64,000 nt of DNA from assembly GCF_003597395.2 (NCBI RefSeq), contig NC_133778.1:24923946-24987945 (forward strand). The letters are read 5' to 3'. Positions 1 through 11,195 of the stretch are shown piece after piece. The translations under genes were made by a program, and so were the position numbers. The notes beneath the pieces are model-generated. The model was not told where the DNA came from and searched no databases. It saw only the letters and a program-made list of their open reading frames with translations. The DNA comes from Chelonoidis abingdonii (lineage: Eukaryota; Chordata; Testudines; Testudinidae). Positions within the stretch are counted from its first letter, which is position 1. Each line of letters opens with the position of its first letter.

Positions 1-1470
1 CCCCCTCCTCCTGGTTAGCTGGCCATATGACAAATGTTGCCATGGACAATTCTCCTAATAAGCAGTGGGTCTGCTGGGGGATTCTCGGTGAAACAGAAGT
101 TATATTCTTTTTAGAAGGTGAAAGAAAAAACAGAGAGAAACACATATGGGAATTTGCTATAGGCAGAAACTATTATTATTAGTGGCAGGTGGACTCTGGA
201 GAGAGGGGATTAGACTAGATGGTTGGATATGTTCCAAAGAAAGGTGGATTGGAGATAAAATACCAAGACCCCAGAGCTGGGTGTCACTACATTAGAGGGA
301 GTCCTCACCCATAATGGGAGGAGACATGCATTTGGAAGGATGGTATCAAGGGGGAACAATTCTGATTTTGGACATTGCCGGTACCTCCATAAGAGAACAA
401 ACTACAAACCCTTGACCTTTATTCCCCTGCCAGGTAGTAGCAAAGTTTCCCATTGCATGTATATACATGAGGATAAGAGTTAATCCTTTAAATCTTATCT
501 GTTTCTTTCTTAAATGAACCATTCATTATTTAAATGTGCTGTAATTGGGATTTGTCTGTTGATCTGGGGCACACAGAGACTGCATTTCCCTGTGAACAAT
601 GGACCTCTAGCCTACAGGAGGAAAAGGAATCCAGTGGGATTAACTGGCTGTAGAGACCCAATCTTAGAAAAAAAAATGGGCTCACTAGGAGGAGTTTTAA
701 GACCTTCTCATAAAGTGCCACAGTGAGCAGACCTTAGCCAAGGCTGACCTAAAGTGAGCACTCCCAGCTTGGAAGCAACCCATTGTAACAGACTTTTATG
801 TTTGAATATATAAATGTGCCACTGCTTTATGAGCAGCTGTTGATTTCATTCACTGTGTGCATGTGTAATCCTTGTAAAAATAATGCAAGTGCTGCTGGCA
901 GTGCTGTCATCAACTATTCATGAGGTGGCTGCTGTTTAGCCGTAGGGCTCACTTGGTCTCTCAGCAGAAGCTAGACGAGGTGTGACACCTGGTCATTCGG
1001 AACATACAGCAAGCCAGCAGTTCCACTCAGAACAGCTCACTCTTCAAGATGCTGGCACTTAAAACAGTGCGAGATTTAATAGCTACTTTTAAAGTAAGTC
1101 AGAATAACAGTATTGTAAGTGCCTTTCGCTGTTAATGTGGTCTGCTACTGTATGGGGGACCTATATCAGATTTAGCAAACAGCCTGCAGCTGTAAAAGGA
1201 ACCAAATGTTTGTTGTTATCATGTACCTTTCAATGCTCATATATTATTCTAGAGTGTGCGTTAAGCTATTGGCAAGTAACTGGTTTGGCACAGCAGCCTT
1301 CTTAACACTAGTATGATTGGTGGGAATGCTTCTGGGAATGCTACCAAAAGCAAAAGAGGTATAAAGGGAGCCAGAAGTTCAGGGGAGTAGGGAGGAGCAC
1401 ACGTACAAGTGATGGGATACATGTGAAAGGACACAGTCCTTGGTTATCAGAAACACAGAGGTTCGCTCTG
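1..1470. other. Unannotated AT-rich unique DNA
   Basis: No gene, RNA or recognisable repeat is seen here. The overlapping open frames on both strands near 514-726 are about 60-70 codons long, have no recognisable domain and overlap each other, as expected by chance. The interval could hide an old, unrecognised repeat. Confidence 0.5.
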
Positions 1471-1472
1471 AT

Positions 1473-1530
1473 CTCATTGGTTTAAAGCTGGAGTACTTCC
1501 ACTGAAGTCCATGCAGAGAGATCAGGAGCA
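1473..1530. repeat. Short palindromic repeat, 'tgatc...gatca' type
   Basis: About 58 bases run from tgatctcattgg through an imperfect centre (ccactgaagtcc) to gagatcagga, so the two ends are roughly inverted copies. It resembles the other short palindromic repeats in this window that carry a cattgacttcaatggg-like core (for example near 34.3, 36.5, 43.2 and 44.3 kb). It has no coding capacity. The family name is unknown to me. Confidence 0.4.
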
Positions 1531-1917
1531 TGTCCCTAATCATTTGCTCTGGGAAAAAAATGGAATTTCCACTTCAGCAAAACTCCTTTAAATAAAATTA
1601 AAATCTATCTCCTTTTCCCCAAGGAAATTGGACCAATGTCCTTAAAGTGAGGATTATATTGCTTACCCTGCTACTGTGAATTCAGTGCCACTATCACAGA
1701 CCAACTTTGGCACTGAGTGCTGCTGTCAGAGAGAAGGAGCCACACACAACAGATTCTACCCTGAGTGATAGAATCACTGGGGTCCTGTGACTACAGTCAC
1801 TACCAAAGTATTATTTAGAAATGTGGGTATTAGGGATGAAAAATGAGAGATGAACAGAGAGTGACTGTTATGGCTCTCTTCTAGCAATTGGAGACAAACC
1901 ACACAAGCTTGAGAGAT

Positions 1918-1985
1918 TTAGGGTCAGATCTTCAGCTGGTTTATATAAGCTTTGTTCCATTGACTTCAGAGGAGATCTGCCAGAT
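1918..1985. repeat. Short palindromic repeat, 'cagatcttcagctgg' type
   Basis: The segment starts gggtcagatcttcagctgg, has a ccattgacttcagag centre, and ends gatctgccagatac. It belongs with the sequences at 8.74 kb and 22.03 kb, which share the ccaaatcctcagctggtgt-like arm. I read it as a dispersed non-coding repeat of palindromic structure. Confidence 0.45.
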
Positions 1986-3505
1986 ACTAGCTAAGTATCT
2001 GGCTCTCAGTTTGGATAAGCAGGCAAATGTTTGAATTTTTATCTGATTCTTCACAGAACATTTTCAGAGCCTTTAGACATCCTCTGTCTCTGAAATAGCC
2101 CCCAGCTTGGTCAGCAGCTGCCTAGGAATGCCTGGAGCAGGTCAGCTCCTTCCCTTCATTCCCACAAGAACCACTTTTCTCACAGGGACAGAAAGATCTG
2201 ATGAGTTCTATGATTTACTGGAATTGTGCATTGCAATGTGGGGAGCAACTCAAGTGGAAGCCCTAGGCAGGTGACAAACTGGAAAAGGTCGATAGACTGT
2301 TGGGCCCTGTTTCCTTATCCTAAAAGGTAGAGAGTCTTGAGGCAGTAGGATAGCAGGTGAAAAACTGACCTGTCCTCCCTGACACAAGATTCAGGGAGGA
2401 CAGAAACTTTTGGTCTGTTCTTATTTGCTTATCATGGTATTTATTTATTTATGTATCTATTTATTGGGCAGTGGACAACAACTGTACAAGTTTGGAGAAG
2501 CAAGAAAAATCAGATACAGAAATCCGTACTACATTCTCTTATAACCTCTTTTCTTCCTTATCCCTTCCAAGCCAGATCTCATTATCACTGGCTAATTTGG
2601 GGATGCTATTGCAAAATTCACTCTGCTATTCAGTTCAGCAAGAAAACATTATTTCACAGAAAGGAAGATGACATTTCTCCAATCAATCAATTCAATACTC
2701 CCTTAAGCATAACCACATCCACAGCTTTATCAAATACTTTGACCAAGCTATTTTAATGGCTTAGGATGCTTTAATTATTAATATATTAAGCTGCTTCTTT
2801 TTTACAAAAACTGCTAGTTTAGCCTTTGGAATCTTGATAATGGACTTAATCTTCTAGGACCAGATTGTGATACTCTTATTCACGATAAAAGTACTTTACC
2901 CCCAGTATTTCTAAGATGTTACTGAGCATGAACAAAGATATCACATTCTGCCCCTTAGTTTAAGAGTATAGTATGTTTCTATAAAACGAGGGACCCCTCC
3001 ATCATGTTTCTTTCCAAATGTATTGCTAAATCAGTGGGCCAAAGATGAAATATTAGGTTCACTCAGGAACCAAGGAAACATTCTTAAATTCTTAAATATT
3101 CTGTTTAGTGTCATATGCTCTGAATTCTAAGAATTCAGATTGGTAAAGTTTGTCATATTGAGAAGTGAGGTAGAAATTGCCATGGATACAAATGTTAATA
3201 TTAATATTAAAGTATTTTCTGAAAATTCTTGAGAAACAGAATGAAAGAAGCCTATATAGGTGGAGAGCAAACATCTGCATGAATTTAATGAGTGTTTCCA
3301 TGGAAAGACACCTTGAAAACTAACCTTAGTAGAGTAAACAAAACTGTTTGCCTTGCTTTCATTTTTATTTATCTCTTTTTTGTCAGAATGGTACAAAATA
3401 ACCCTAACTAATAAGGTTTACACATGTATCCTTATTTGTAGACTCCAAAAATTTGCAACTATGGTGGAGCCTAAATTTTACATCATTTAGGATCTGGTTC
3501 TGATA
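1986..3505. other. Unannotated AT-rich DNA
   Basis: No supported feature. A short (ttta)n-like run lies at about 2439-2465. The 101-codon open frame at 2451-2756 has low-complexity composition, no recognisable domain, and an overlapping frame in another register, so I do not call it a gene. Confidence 0.45.
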
Positions 3506-3507
3506 AA

Positions 3508-3712
3508 TACAACTTAGCTCTTATATAGCACTTTTCATGCATTGATCTCAAAGCATTTTACAAAAGAGATTAGTATCATTATCCCCATTGTACAGATGGG
3601 GAAACTGAGTCACACTTTGGTGACCTAACTTGACAAGTTCACCCAGCAGTTTGGTGGCAGATCTGGGAATAGAATTCAAGTCTCTGTCCAGTGCACTTTG
3701 AGTAGTACCTAA
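3508..3712 (-). repeat. MIR SINE remnant
   Basis: Read on the plus strand this is the reverse complement of a MIR. It contains a run close to ttatccccattgtacagatg, then gaaactgagtcac, then a degenerate ggtggcagatctgggaatag and a ctctgtccagtgcact end. These are the core and 5' tRNA-related parts of the mammalian-wide interspersed repeat, an ancient SINE mobilised by L2. Divergence is high, fitting an ancient inactive copy. Confidence 0.8.
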
Positions 3713-3735
3713 GTTCCCAAATATTCCTGATGAAA

Positions 3736-4465
3736 TCTACATCCCAGTAGCAAAGATTTCCAAAGTGATGCCTAGGTGAGGCTAAGTATGGAGTCCTTCT
3801 GAATAAAGTTAATGAATGAACTTTAGGAGATTGAAAGAATATTAGCATCCAAGAATTCTCTTGATATCGTAGCTTAATACACAGCTGTTTGTTGAAGCAA
3901 TTTACCTGAAGTCAGAATCATGAGTATTAATATCTCACTAGCTAGAAGTGAATGTTTAAAGTAAAACTTTGAGTTAATATATTTATTTACCCTTATTTAA
4001 TTTCCTAGATCATCTCTTTTGAACATCTTTGAAGTATTCTATGATTTATTATTTATGCTGGTGAAGAGAAGTGAGTGTGTAATTGTTAGTTTTGCAAGCC
4101 TAATGTTGTTGAGTCAATTTTTTCTGCATTGAACATCTATGGCTGATTTATTCTTGTTACTTTCTGTGTAGCATTAAGTGATAGAATAAAAGTGTAGAAT
4201 TTTACTAGAACAAGCGCACAGAGGATCTGTCTTAGTATATGTGTCTTTACTACTTTTCCTTTTGGATAACTAATGTTATTGAAGTATTAATACCATCTTA
4301 AGTTAATTTATTGAAAAAGGTAATGGAGAACATGTAATGGCATGCATGGTATTCTTTCATATGTAGTAAATATGGCTATCATTTAGATTCCATTAAAACT
4401 TTAGATAGCCAAAATATACTTTTTGGCCCAGATTTTCATGAGTCATGCAGTTCTAACTGCCTGCT
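3736..4465. other. Unannotated AT-rich unique DNA
   Basis: Nothing recognisable. It is strongly AT-rich with no open frame worth calling. It may hold conserved non-coding sequence, which cannot be judged from one genome. Confidence 0.4.
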
Positions 4466-4469
4466 TTTG

Positions 4470-4712
4470 GAATATGCAGTGTTATATTATAGTCGTGTTG
4501 ATCCCAGGAAATTAGAGAGGCAAGATAGATGAGGTAGTATATCTTATTGGATCGACTACTGTAGGTGAAAGAGACAAACTTTTGAGCTCCACAGAAGTCT
4601 TCTTCAGATCAGGTCAGAAGAAGAGCTCTGTGTAAACTTGAAAGCTCTTTCACCAACAGAAATTGGTCTAATAAAAGATATTACCTCACCCATCTTGTCA
4701 CTCTTGGAATGT
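4470..4712. mobile_element. Palindromic MITE-like element
   Basis: Two arms are near-perfect inverted copies around a centre close to 4612. The left arm (about 4514-4605) carries agagaggcaagatagatgag, gtagtatatcttattgga and gagacaaacttttgagctc. The right arm (about 4620-4705) carries gagctctgtgtaaacttgaa, caccaacagaaattggtct and gatattacctcacccatctt. The centre reads cttcttcagatcaggtcagaag. No coding sequence is present. I associate this family with turtle and other sauropsid genomes, but its superfamily is not clear here because no clean target duplication is visible. Confidence 0.65.
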
Positions 4713-5585
4713 GATTTCTGACAGCATTGCTTTTTTTATAAAGACAATTGCCAAGATTCTCAGGAGTGACTAGTGATTTAGAGTTTCTCAGCTTTTGTGT
4801 GCCCAACCTGATATACCTCAAAGGGGCCTGATTTTCAGGGGGTGGACACATTTCTGAAAAACCCTTTTCTGTGTCTCAAGTTGAAAGAGTCATTTTGAAA
4901 ATCTTTATCTTTTATAAAAGCCAGTGCTTCCAGGAATGACAGCTCAAGGGTGGTGAATTAGCACTGTGTGACTTGAAGAAAATCAATAGCAGAGGAGTAC
5001 AGGATAGGTTCAAAAATTTCTGGGAGCAACATTGCATTATTCCAGCAACCCAAACAAATTTAATACAGAATGGTCTTTCTTTCTGTAGTGCTGGTTTCAA
5101 GGGAGTTTTTCTAACAAACTCCTCTCCTTAACTAGTGAGACTATAAATAACAATGATACAAAGGGAAGTGAAACTAGCTACAGTAGGTAGGCATTGAATT
5201 TGGAAAAGATGACTGGACACATCCTCCTGTTATATTGGTACATAATTATGTGGTAAGTGTTGTGCTTATTTTCCTATTACAAAGTGACACTGACATCTGA
5301 ATAATAATAATTAATATATTCTTTGATAATTTGGTTGGAGCTGATTCCTCTGTTTCACTTAAATCAAATCACTAAACATCTAGCTAGTAACAGACACAAC
5401 AATAAATAGCATAAATAATAAATCCCTGCTTGACAAACTTTATTGCTGTTTTGGATAGAATTATAAAATTAGCGGCTGATAGAAATTCAAGACATATCAT
5501 GTATTTGTATTCTAGTTAAACACCTGATACTGTATCTCAGGCAATCTTGTTTGAAAAAATAATTCACATTGGCTTGAATAGGAGC
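4713..5585. other. Unannotated AT-rich DNA
   Basis: No supported feature. A minus-strand open frame at 4912-5100 has no recognisable domain. The last part may be an extreme 5' remnant of the CR1 that follows, but I cannot align it by eye. Confidence 0.35.
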
Positions 5586-5589
5586 ACTG

Positions 5590-6145
5590 CCATGTGGACT
5601 GAAAACTATCCGCAGCACCATAATCAAAGGACAATGGTAAATGGCAATACACTGAAGTGAGGTTAGGTGTCTAGTGAGGCGCTGCGAGTTATTTGACATT
5701 TTCGTTAGTGATATGGGAAGCAGGAGTAAACAACATGGTAATAAAATATGTAGATAGTATTTGGCAGCAGTCAGGAAAGCAACACAAAGGGAATCAGAGA
5801 AATTAGAAACAGAAGAAGAGAATAACAAAATTAGATTCAGCTTGGAAAACGCAACTCACTATATCTGGAGAAAAATGCTCTGAAGCATATGTACTCAATG
5901 GGAAGGACAAACTGGAAATCATTAATTCTAAAACAGACCAGTAAGTGAGACATGTTAGCAATGTCATATGGCAACCAAAAGGGTCAATACATTTTTGGGA
6001 TGGATACAAAGCAGATAGTTAATAGTTCCTCTCTATACAGTTTTGATGCAACCACTCTGAAAATACTGCATACATTTTTGGCACCTCTTTATTATTAGAG
6101 GGATTGGAAGGAATTCAGACAACAGATGTTGGAGGAATTAATTCA
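5590..6145 (+). mobile_element. CR1 LINE fragment, decayed reverse transcriptase
   Basis: The plus strand at about 5697-5770 translates to IFVSDMG...NKICR-stop-Y, a decayed version of the CR1 reverse-transcriptase stretch IFINDLE...KFADD. Downstream (about 5900-6120) is the CR1 region encoding 'all of the ...' C-terminal sequence, seen as caaccaaaagggtcaataca, tttttgggatggatacaaag and a ttggaaggaattcagac end. Stops and frameshifts occur throughout. The 5' part is missing, as is usual for CR1, and the 3' terminal octamer repeat is not evident. The open frames on the opposite strand across 5487-6009 are shadows of this element. Confidence 0.6.
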
Positions 6146-6234
6146 TAAGCAAAGGTTAAATGAATGAAATGTAGGCAGTTTGTTTAAAAGGCAACAAAAC
6201 AGAGGATGCAATAACAGCCTAGAAATATTGAAAA

Positions 6235-6354
6235 CCATAATATCAAGGGTGATTTAGAGAGCTATGGCGTAGGAGGATTTAGAGAGCTATGGATTTAGAG
6301 CCATAATATCAAGGGTGATTTAGAGAGGATTTAGAGAGCTATGGCGTAGGAGGA
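6235..6354 (+). repeat. Local tandem duplication, about 66-bp period
   Basis: The stretch ccataatatcaagggtgatt begins at 6235 and again at 6301. Both copies end in gagagctatggcgtaggagg (first ending near 6277, second near 6354). Partial extra copies of gatttagagagctatgg lie between them. This is a recent slippage or duplication with little divergence between copies. No function is suggested. Confidence 0.85.
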
Positions 6355-6355
6355 A

Positions 6356-6765
6356 CTCTTTTTTTCTTTGTTCTCTCCTATTTTCTGGTACCTGAGGCTA
6401 TGGCCCTGGGCCAAAACAAACCTGCAGAGTTAGGGCCCTAACTTTAGAGACCAAAGTTTGAAGATATTCACAATATTTAATAGCCCCCAAACTCATTTTT
6501 TGATAAGTGGCCTAGATCTGAAAGGAGTTTGCAGTGAATAGTAGCCATTGTTCTTAGTTTCTTCATTTATTTGCCTTGGCCTTAGAAATTCAGGATACAT
6601 GGCTAACATTGAGCCTGGGGCTCTCTCACAAAGCAGGTAAGTGCCCTGAAATGTTCAGCTGGCTGTGTTTATCCTAGTTTTCAGGGAGCTGTAGTCTTTT
6701 TCTTAGTAGCTTTAAAAAAAGTTAAGAAGGTAAAAAACCAAAAGCCTGAGCTAATGGGAAACTAT
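6356..6765. other. Unannotated DNA
   Basis: No recognised gene or repeat. Confidence 0.4.
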
Positions 6766-6769
6766 TTAC

Positions 6770-6985
6770 CTGTGCCAGGAAAAGTTTTGAGATTTTGAAG
6801 AAAATTCCTTTCCTGATTTGGTACAAAAAGTTGAAATCTCAGAAATGTTCACAGCCCAACAATCCAAACAAATATTCGGTTCAGGTCAATCAAAATATTT
6901 TGACCTTTTAATTTTTTTTTACTTGTTTTGGCTTAAATTTTGAACTGAAAAAATCATTTAAAACTGAAAAAATGGACTTCTAAAA
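6770..6985. repeat. Fragment of AT-rich 'aaaatttttgaa' palindromic repeat
   Basis: The segment is rich in interleaved runs such as tcaaaatattttgacctttt, aaattttgaactgaaaa and aaaacattt-like words. It resembles the fuller copy at 10263-10686, which has agagctggg-type terminal repeats. No terminal repeat is preserved here, so this is a degraded internal piece. Chance AT-richness is the alternative. Confidence 0.4.
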
Positions 6986-7151
6986 AAAGAAAATATTGAT
7001 TTTTTTGCAATTTCAATGCTTTTTCCCATTATATATTCTCTTCATTACATACTTAATTTGCATTAGAATGAAAAATAAGTTCCATGGGGAACACATGACT
7101 TTCTTTGTGTCTTTGTACTTTTGTTATTGGAATTTCTTTCTCAGTCTACAG

Positions 7152-7461
7152 CAGGGGTCTGCAACCTTTCAGAAGTGCTGTGCTGAGTCTTCATTTACTC
7201 ACTCTGATTTAAGGTTTCGCGTGCCGATAATACATTTTAACATTTTTAGAAGGTCTCTTTCCATAAGTATATAATATATAACTAAACTATTGTTGTATGT
7301 AAAGTAAATAAGGTTTTTAAAATGTTTAAGAAGCTTCATTTAAAATTAAATTAAAACTGCAAGAACCCACCGGACAGTGGCCAGGACCTGGCAGTGTGAG
7401 AACCACTGAAAATCAGCTCATGTGCTGCCTTTGTCATGTGTGCCATAGGCTGTCTACCCCG
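7152..7461. mobile_element. Non-autonomous hAT-like element, 310 bp
   Basis: The left end caggggtctgcaacc and the right end ggctgtctaccccg are imperfect inverted repeats. The flanks gtctacag (7144-7151) and atctacag (7462-7469) match at 7 of 8 positions, which is the 8-bp duplication expected of hAT transposases. The AT-rich interior (about 7255-7350) has no transposase. I recognise the family as common in turtles. Insertion would have been by a hAT transposase supplied in trans. Confidence 0.8.
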
Positions 7462-7718
7462 ATCTACAGTAATGTTTCTCTTAATTGTTTTTTTTAAGCA
7501 AATACTGCTTGGGAAAGGCGCTGAAACTAAGCTGAGGAAACTGAAATCCTGCGTAATCCACAGAACAGGGATGGCACAGAAAGAGTAATGTTTTCCCACT
7601 AGCCTCACAAATGTTCATCAACCCTAAGGGGAACAGTCTTCAAGAGAATAGTAGATAGTTCAGTATCCATGTTCATTCTCTCTCCTTTGCTGTAGAGAGG
7701 CTGAAGAACATTGCCCTG

Positions 7719-7994
7719 CATAGGCGGCTCTAGGGATCTTTGCGCCCCAAGCATGGAAGGCATGCTGCCTCCGGCGGTTTGCCTGTGGAAAAGTCCGCTG
7801 TTCTCGCGCTTCAGTGGACCTCCCGCAGGCATGCCTGCAGGAGGTCCTCTGAAGCCACGGGACCAGCGGACCCTCCGCACGCAAACCGCCCAGGCAGCAC
7901 GTTGCCTGCCACCCTCGCGGCACCGGCAGAGCGCCCCCTGCGGCTTGCCGCCCCAAGCACGTGCTTGGCGTGCTGGGGCCGGGAGCCACCCCTG
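7719..7994. mobile_element. GC-rich palindromic MITE (same family as 46464-46737)
   Basis: The ends are taggcggctctag on the left and a gggagccacccctg right end, which are inverted copies. The interior is palindromic around cctcccgcaggcatgcctgcaggagg at about 7818-7843, followed by an inverted copy of the left arm. The word gccctgc occurs at both flanks (7713-7719 and 7995-8001), fitting an 8-bp duplication with one mismatch. The exact left boundary is uncertain by two bases. The several overlapping 90-117-codon frames on both strands here come from GC-rich palindromic sequence and are not genes. Confidence 0.75.
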
Positions 7995-8002
7995 GCCCTG
8001 CT

Positions 8003-9485
8003 GTCAGTTGCATACCAAAAATACAACTTTAATAAATTACTGAACATCTTAAAATATAATACAACCTGACTGCAAAAACAAGAACCGAAGGACATCTCAC
8101 TTGATCTTTCTACTGTGAGAGACTCTGTTCTTAGAAGTGGAATTATATTGGGTCAGAGTAGGAATTTATAGAGATGCTTTAATAATAAACTATGAGGAGT
8201 TGCAATTTTTCTCAGTTAATATCTAAACTCACAAGTCAGCAAAATAACGGAAAATGTGGAGGGTAGAGGTTTGGTAGTAGTTATCAGTTTGATTGGATTA
8301 GACTTTGTTGTTGGTCCAGTTTATACTCCTAATGTTAACAAAGGTGAATTTTATTATATTTCACAAAATGTTACTGTACCGATCCCCACTTTACAGTACA
8401 TATATAAGCAGGAGGGGTGGAAGGTGTGAAATGAAATATTAGATTCAATTTTAGATAGAACTGGACCACCATACAACAATTCTGGGATTAATGAATGTGT
8501 GACACAGGATTAACAGAAGTCAGAAGAACATTTCACCTAAAAATAGATAGATACACAATCTTTCCCAGAGTGACAAGATGTGTTTTCAATTTTTACCTGA
8601 TCTCAACCAATGTAATTGCTGGGGTATTCTGGCTCCTGTTTTCCAGCCCACTTCCCTGCACTGTTAGTTCTGTATGCGGTGGCCAAAAATATAAATGATA
8701 AATCTCTTTACAATAAAAAATAAAGGTTCATGTTTTTAAAATCTAAGGCCAAATCCTCAGCTGGTGTTAATCAGCACAGTAAAGAACCTAGCCCTGAATG
8801 CTAATATTGTATGGTGAAATTTAGAGCAGGAAATTTGAAAATATCAGAGAAAAAATGTTGAGAAAGAGAGAAAGGAGCTCTGTGTGCAAAAATGTACACA
8901 GAAGGCATTCCCAACTGCACACACATCTCCCACAGTTGTGTGCACAAACTGGGTAACTGCAGGCCCAACTTATTGTCCGTATTATTTATTTGTACTACCA
9001 CTGCGCCTCGGAGCCATAGTCATACAGATGCGACAGAGCAATGGTGATGCTGTGTTTGATATTTCATGACTAAAGCACCTGCAAAATTCAGAATTGAGTC
9101 TAAATTAGGCTCACAATTTTTAATGTATTTCAAATTAAGCAGTTAATCTGTGTGTGAGGTTTACAACTCTTTCATCCTAAAAGGATAAAAAGGGAAGAAA
9201 TGCAGACAATAGAAAAATGATAGCTAGTTATTGGGTCACATGTGGTAGAATGCTGAAGTTTTATTTTCTTCTGGAACCACTACCTCTTATAAACCTCATC
9301 CATCATATGTAATGAGAGCTGTCAGGAATATTTAGCTGAGAAATAGCTACTTGATATGCTAATGGTGGCCCCTTAGTGAATTCATTTGGTTCTGCTGCAT
9401 GACATAAATGGTTTTCATAATCTAATGAATGATGTGTGTAATAGAAGCAAGGCCACAGGGAATGACATTGTGAAGCTAGTGAAAG
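8003..9485. other. Mostly unannotated DNA with one short repeat
   Basis: Only one dispersed motif is recognisable: about 8741-8790 carries ccaaatcctcagctggtgtt, the arm shared with 1918 and 22035. Short overlapping open frames near 8801-9069 lie on opposite strands and show no domain. Nothing else is supported. Confidence 0.4.
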
Positions 9486-9489
9486 TACT

Positions 9490-9552
9490 ATGCATATACA
9501 TATGTATATATACATATATACTTATGTATGTATTTTATAACACACACACACA
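9490..9552. repeat. AT/AC microsatellite
   Basis: Alternating tatg/cata-type purine-pyrimidine sequence (gcatatacatatgtatatat and similar) is followed by a short (ac)n tract at about 9541-9552. This is a simple repeat. Confidence 0.85.
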
Positions 9553-9689
9553 ATTGCTTTTGCAAGGTGGACAGAATAAACACCATGTAGATATACACAA
9601 AAACATATTTTGTAACACTTTTTATATTAATAAATATTCTAAATTCTTTATTCCAAAATCAGTGCATACATCAAAGTACATAGATAGAT

Positions 9690-10175
9690 AGCCAGACTTT
9701 CGCTCACTTTCAAGGCCTCTTCTCATACTTCCTATTGTCTCTCATACACTACCAAGATGTCATCTCCTGCCTCCTTTCTGTCAGTGATGGCAGCCTTCTT
9801 TTCCCACTTGTTACATTTTCAAACAAGTACCTTTGGGTTTTCTCCCATGCTGCGCCTCACAGTTGGGAGAAGCTAACTTCCTCAAAGCTACCTCATTGTC
9901 CTTCTGAAAATCCCTCCTTAAAACTCTACTTTGGTGTGCTCCCTGCCTACAAAAAACTTGACACTGTTTAGGCAACTGATATGCTGATCTTACTGCCTAT
10001 CACACCGACCACTATTGTTTCATTGTTTCCTTGGGTTTTCCTGTCTCTGCCTGTTTTATCTTGTCTTATATTTAGATTGTAAGGTTTTTTGGGCAGGAAC
10101 TATTTTGTTCTGTTTGTACAGCTCCTAGCACAATGGGGAACTGGTCCATAACTAGGGAGCTTAGGCACTACTGCA
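9690..10175 (+). repeat. L2 LINE 3' remnant
   Basis: The downstream part carries the typical L2 3' end: tagattgtaaggttttttgg, gcaggaactattttgttctg, tgtacagctcctagcacaat and ggggaactgg. Upstream is a decayed C-terminal ORF2 stretch (about 9730-9970) that still reads openly for 78 codons and includes the KLYFGVLPAYK segment near its end, similar to the L2 C-terminal 'kt..f..AF' region. L2 is an ancient non-LTR retrotransposon and this copy is inactive. Confidence 0.65.
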
Positions 10176-10262
10176 AGTCAAACGATAAATAATGAGAGCG
10201 TTAGAAGTAGAATGCAATGCTCACTTTATCCTTCTTGCTTTCAAAACTCATGGCTGCTGACT

Positions 10263-10686
10263 AGAGCTGGGCAAATACATTATTTTTTAGTTCATTGGTA
10301 ATTTCAAAAAGTAAAAAAATATTGATTTCAGTTTGGACTGAAACCTTAAATTTTTGAAAATTTTGGTGTATTGAAAAGTCAAAAACATTTCATTTTGGGT
10401 TGAATGAAATGAAAACATTTTGTTCCGATTTTGATCATTTTAATGTGTTTAAATCTTTTTTAAAAAGCAAAAGAAAGGACAATTTGAAGCAAAAGGCATT
10501 TTACACCAAAAAATCAAAACATTGCTTTTGAAATAGTTGAATTAAAACACTTGGATTATTTCAGATTTTTTTTTATGAACAAAAGTGTTTCATGAAACCA
10601 ACACAAATTTGCAAAACATTTTGGTATTTTCAAATCTGTATTTTTCAGTGAAAAAAAAATTTGGTAGAAAAATTTTGTGCAGCTCT
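10263..10686. mobile_element. AT-rich palindromic MITE-like element
   Basis: The termini agagctgggcaaa (10263) and ttttgtgcagctct (ending 10686) are inverted copies of one another. The interior is nearly all A/T, with repeated words such as aaaacattt, tttcattttggg and tgaaatgaaaacatttt in both orientations. It lacks coding sequence. I recognise similar elements from turtle genomes. Target duplication is not clear, so the superfamily is left open. Confidence 0.65.
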
Positions 10687-10689
10687 TCT

Positions 10690-11195
10690 GGAGACCTCAA
10701 TTTTTTTGTTTTGTTCTTAAAGATAGAAGTAATGTCAAAAATTGTAAGAGAGGTTAAGACAATCATATGGAAATCAAATCCAACTCATCCAACCACATCT
10801 GAACACATGTACAAAGTTCTGAACACAAAACTTTATTGGGATAAATCAGACCTAGACGTCTGAGACTTACAGTACAGTTACAAATTCAACAGATGTGAGG
10901 GATCAACCCAGGAAGTCACTAGGAATAGCAAGAATCAACTAGGCAGGATTAAAAGGTCAGCAAAACATCCCATTAGAATCTGTTCAGAGTAATTTTCATT
11001 GGTTTGAGGCTCACATGTTTAAAATGGACAACTGTTATCCTTTAGACTAAAAGTGATTTTTAATAAGTAGTAATGCCTAGCATTTCCTGGGCATTGCAAA
11101 TATGCTTGGTTGTGTGTAGCTTTTGCTCATGTGAGCATTTCCCTTACTTTAATCACTTCGTATATGAGTTGGAAAAATTGGGGCCAGGGTTTGAC
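10690..11195. other. Unannotated DNA
   Basis: No supported gene or repeat. The base composition is typical of the unique background. The last eight bases (ggtttgac) form the left target duplication of the element that follows. Confidence 0.45.

Noticed and set aside
5487..5828. 113-codon minus-strand frame with hydrophobic stretch
   Set aside because: Lies antisense to a CR1 remnant whose plus strand explains the sequence; hydrophobicity comes from antisense AT-rich DNA.
7605..8095. Cluster of 90-117-codon frames on both strands
   Set aside because: Produced by the GC-rich palindromic MITE at 7719-7994; palindromic sequence gives mirrored frames on both strands.
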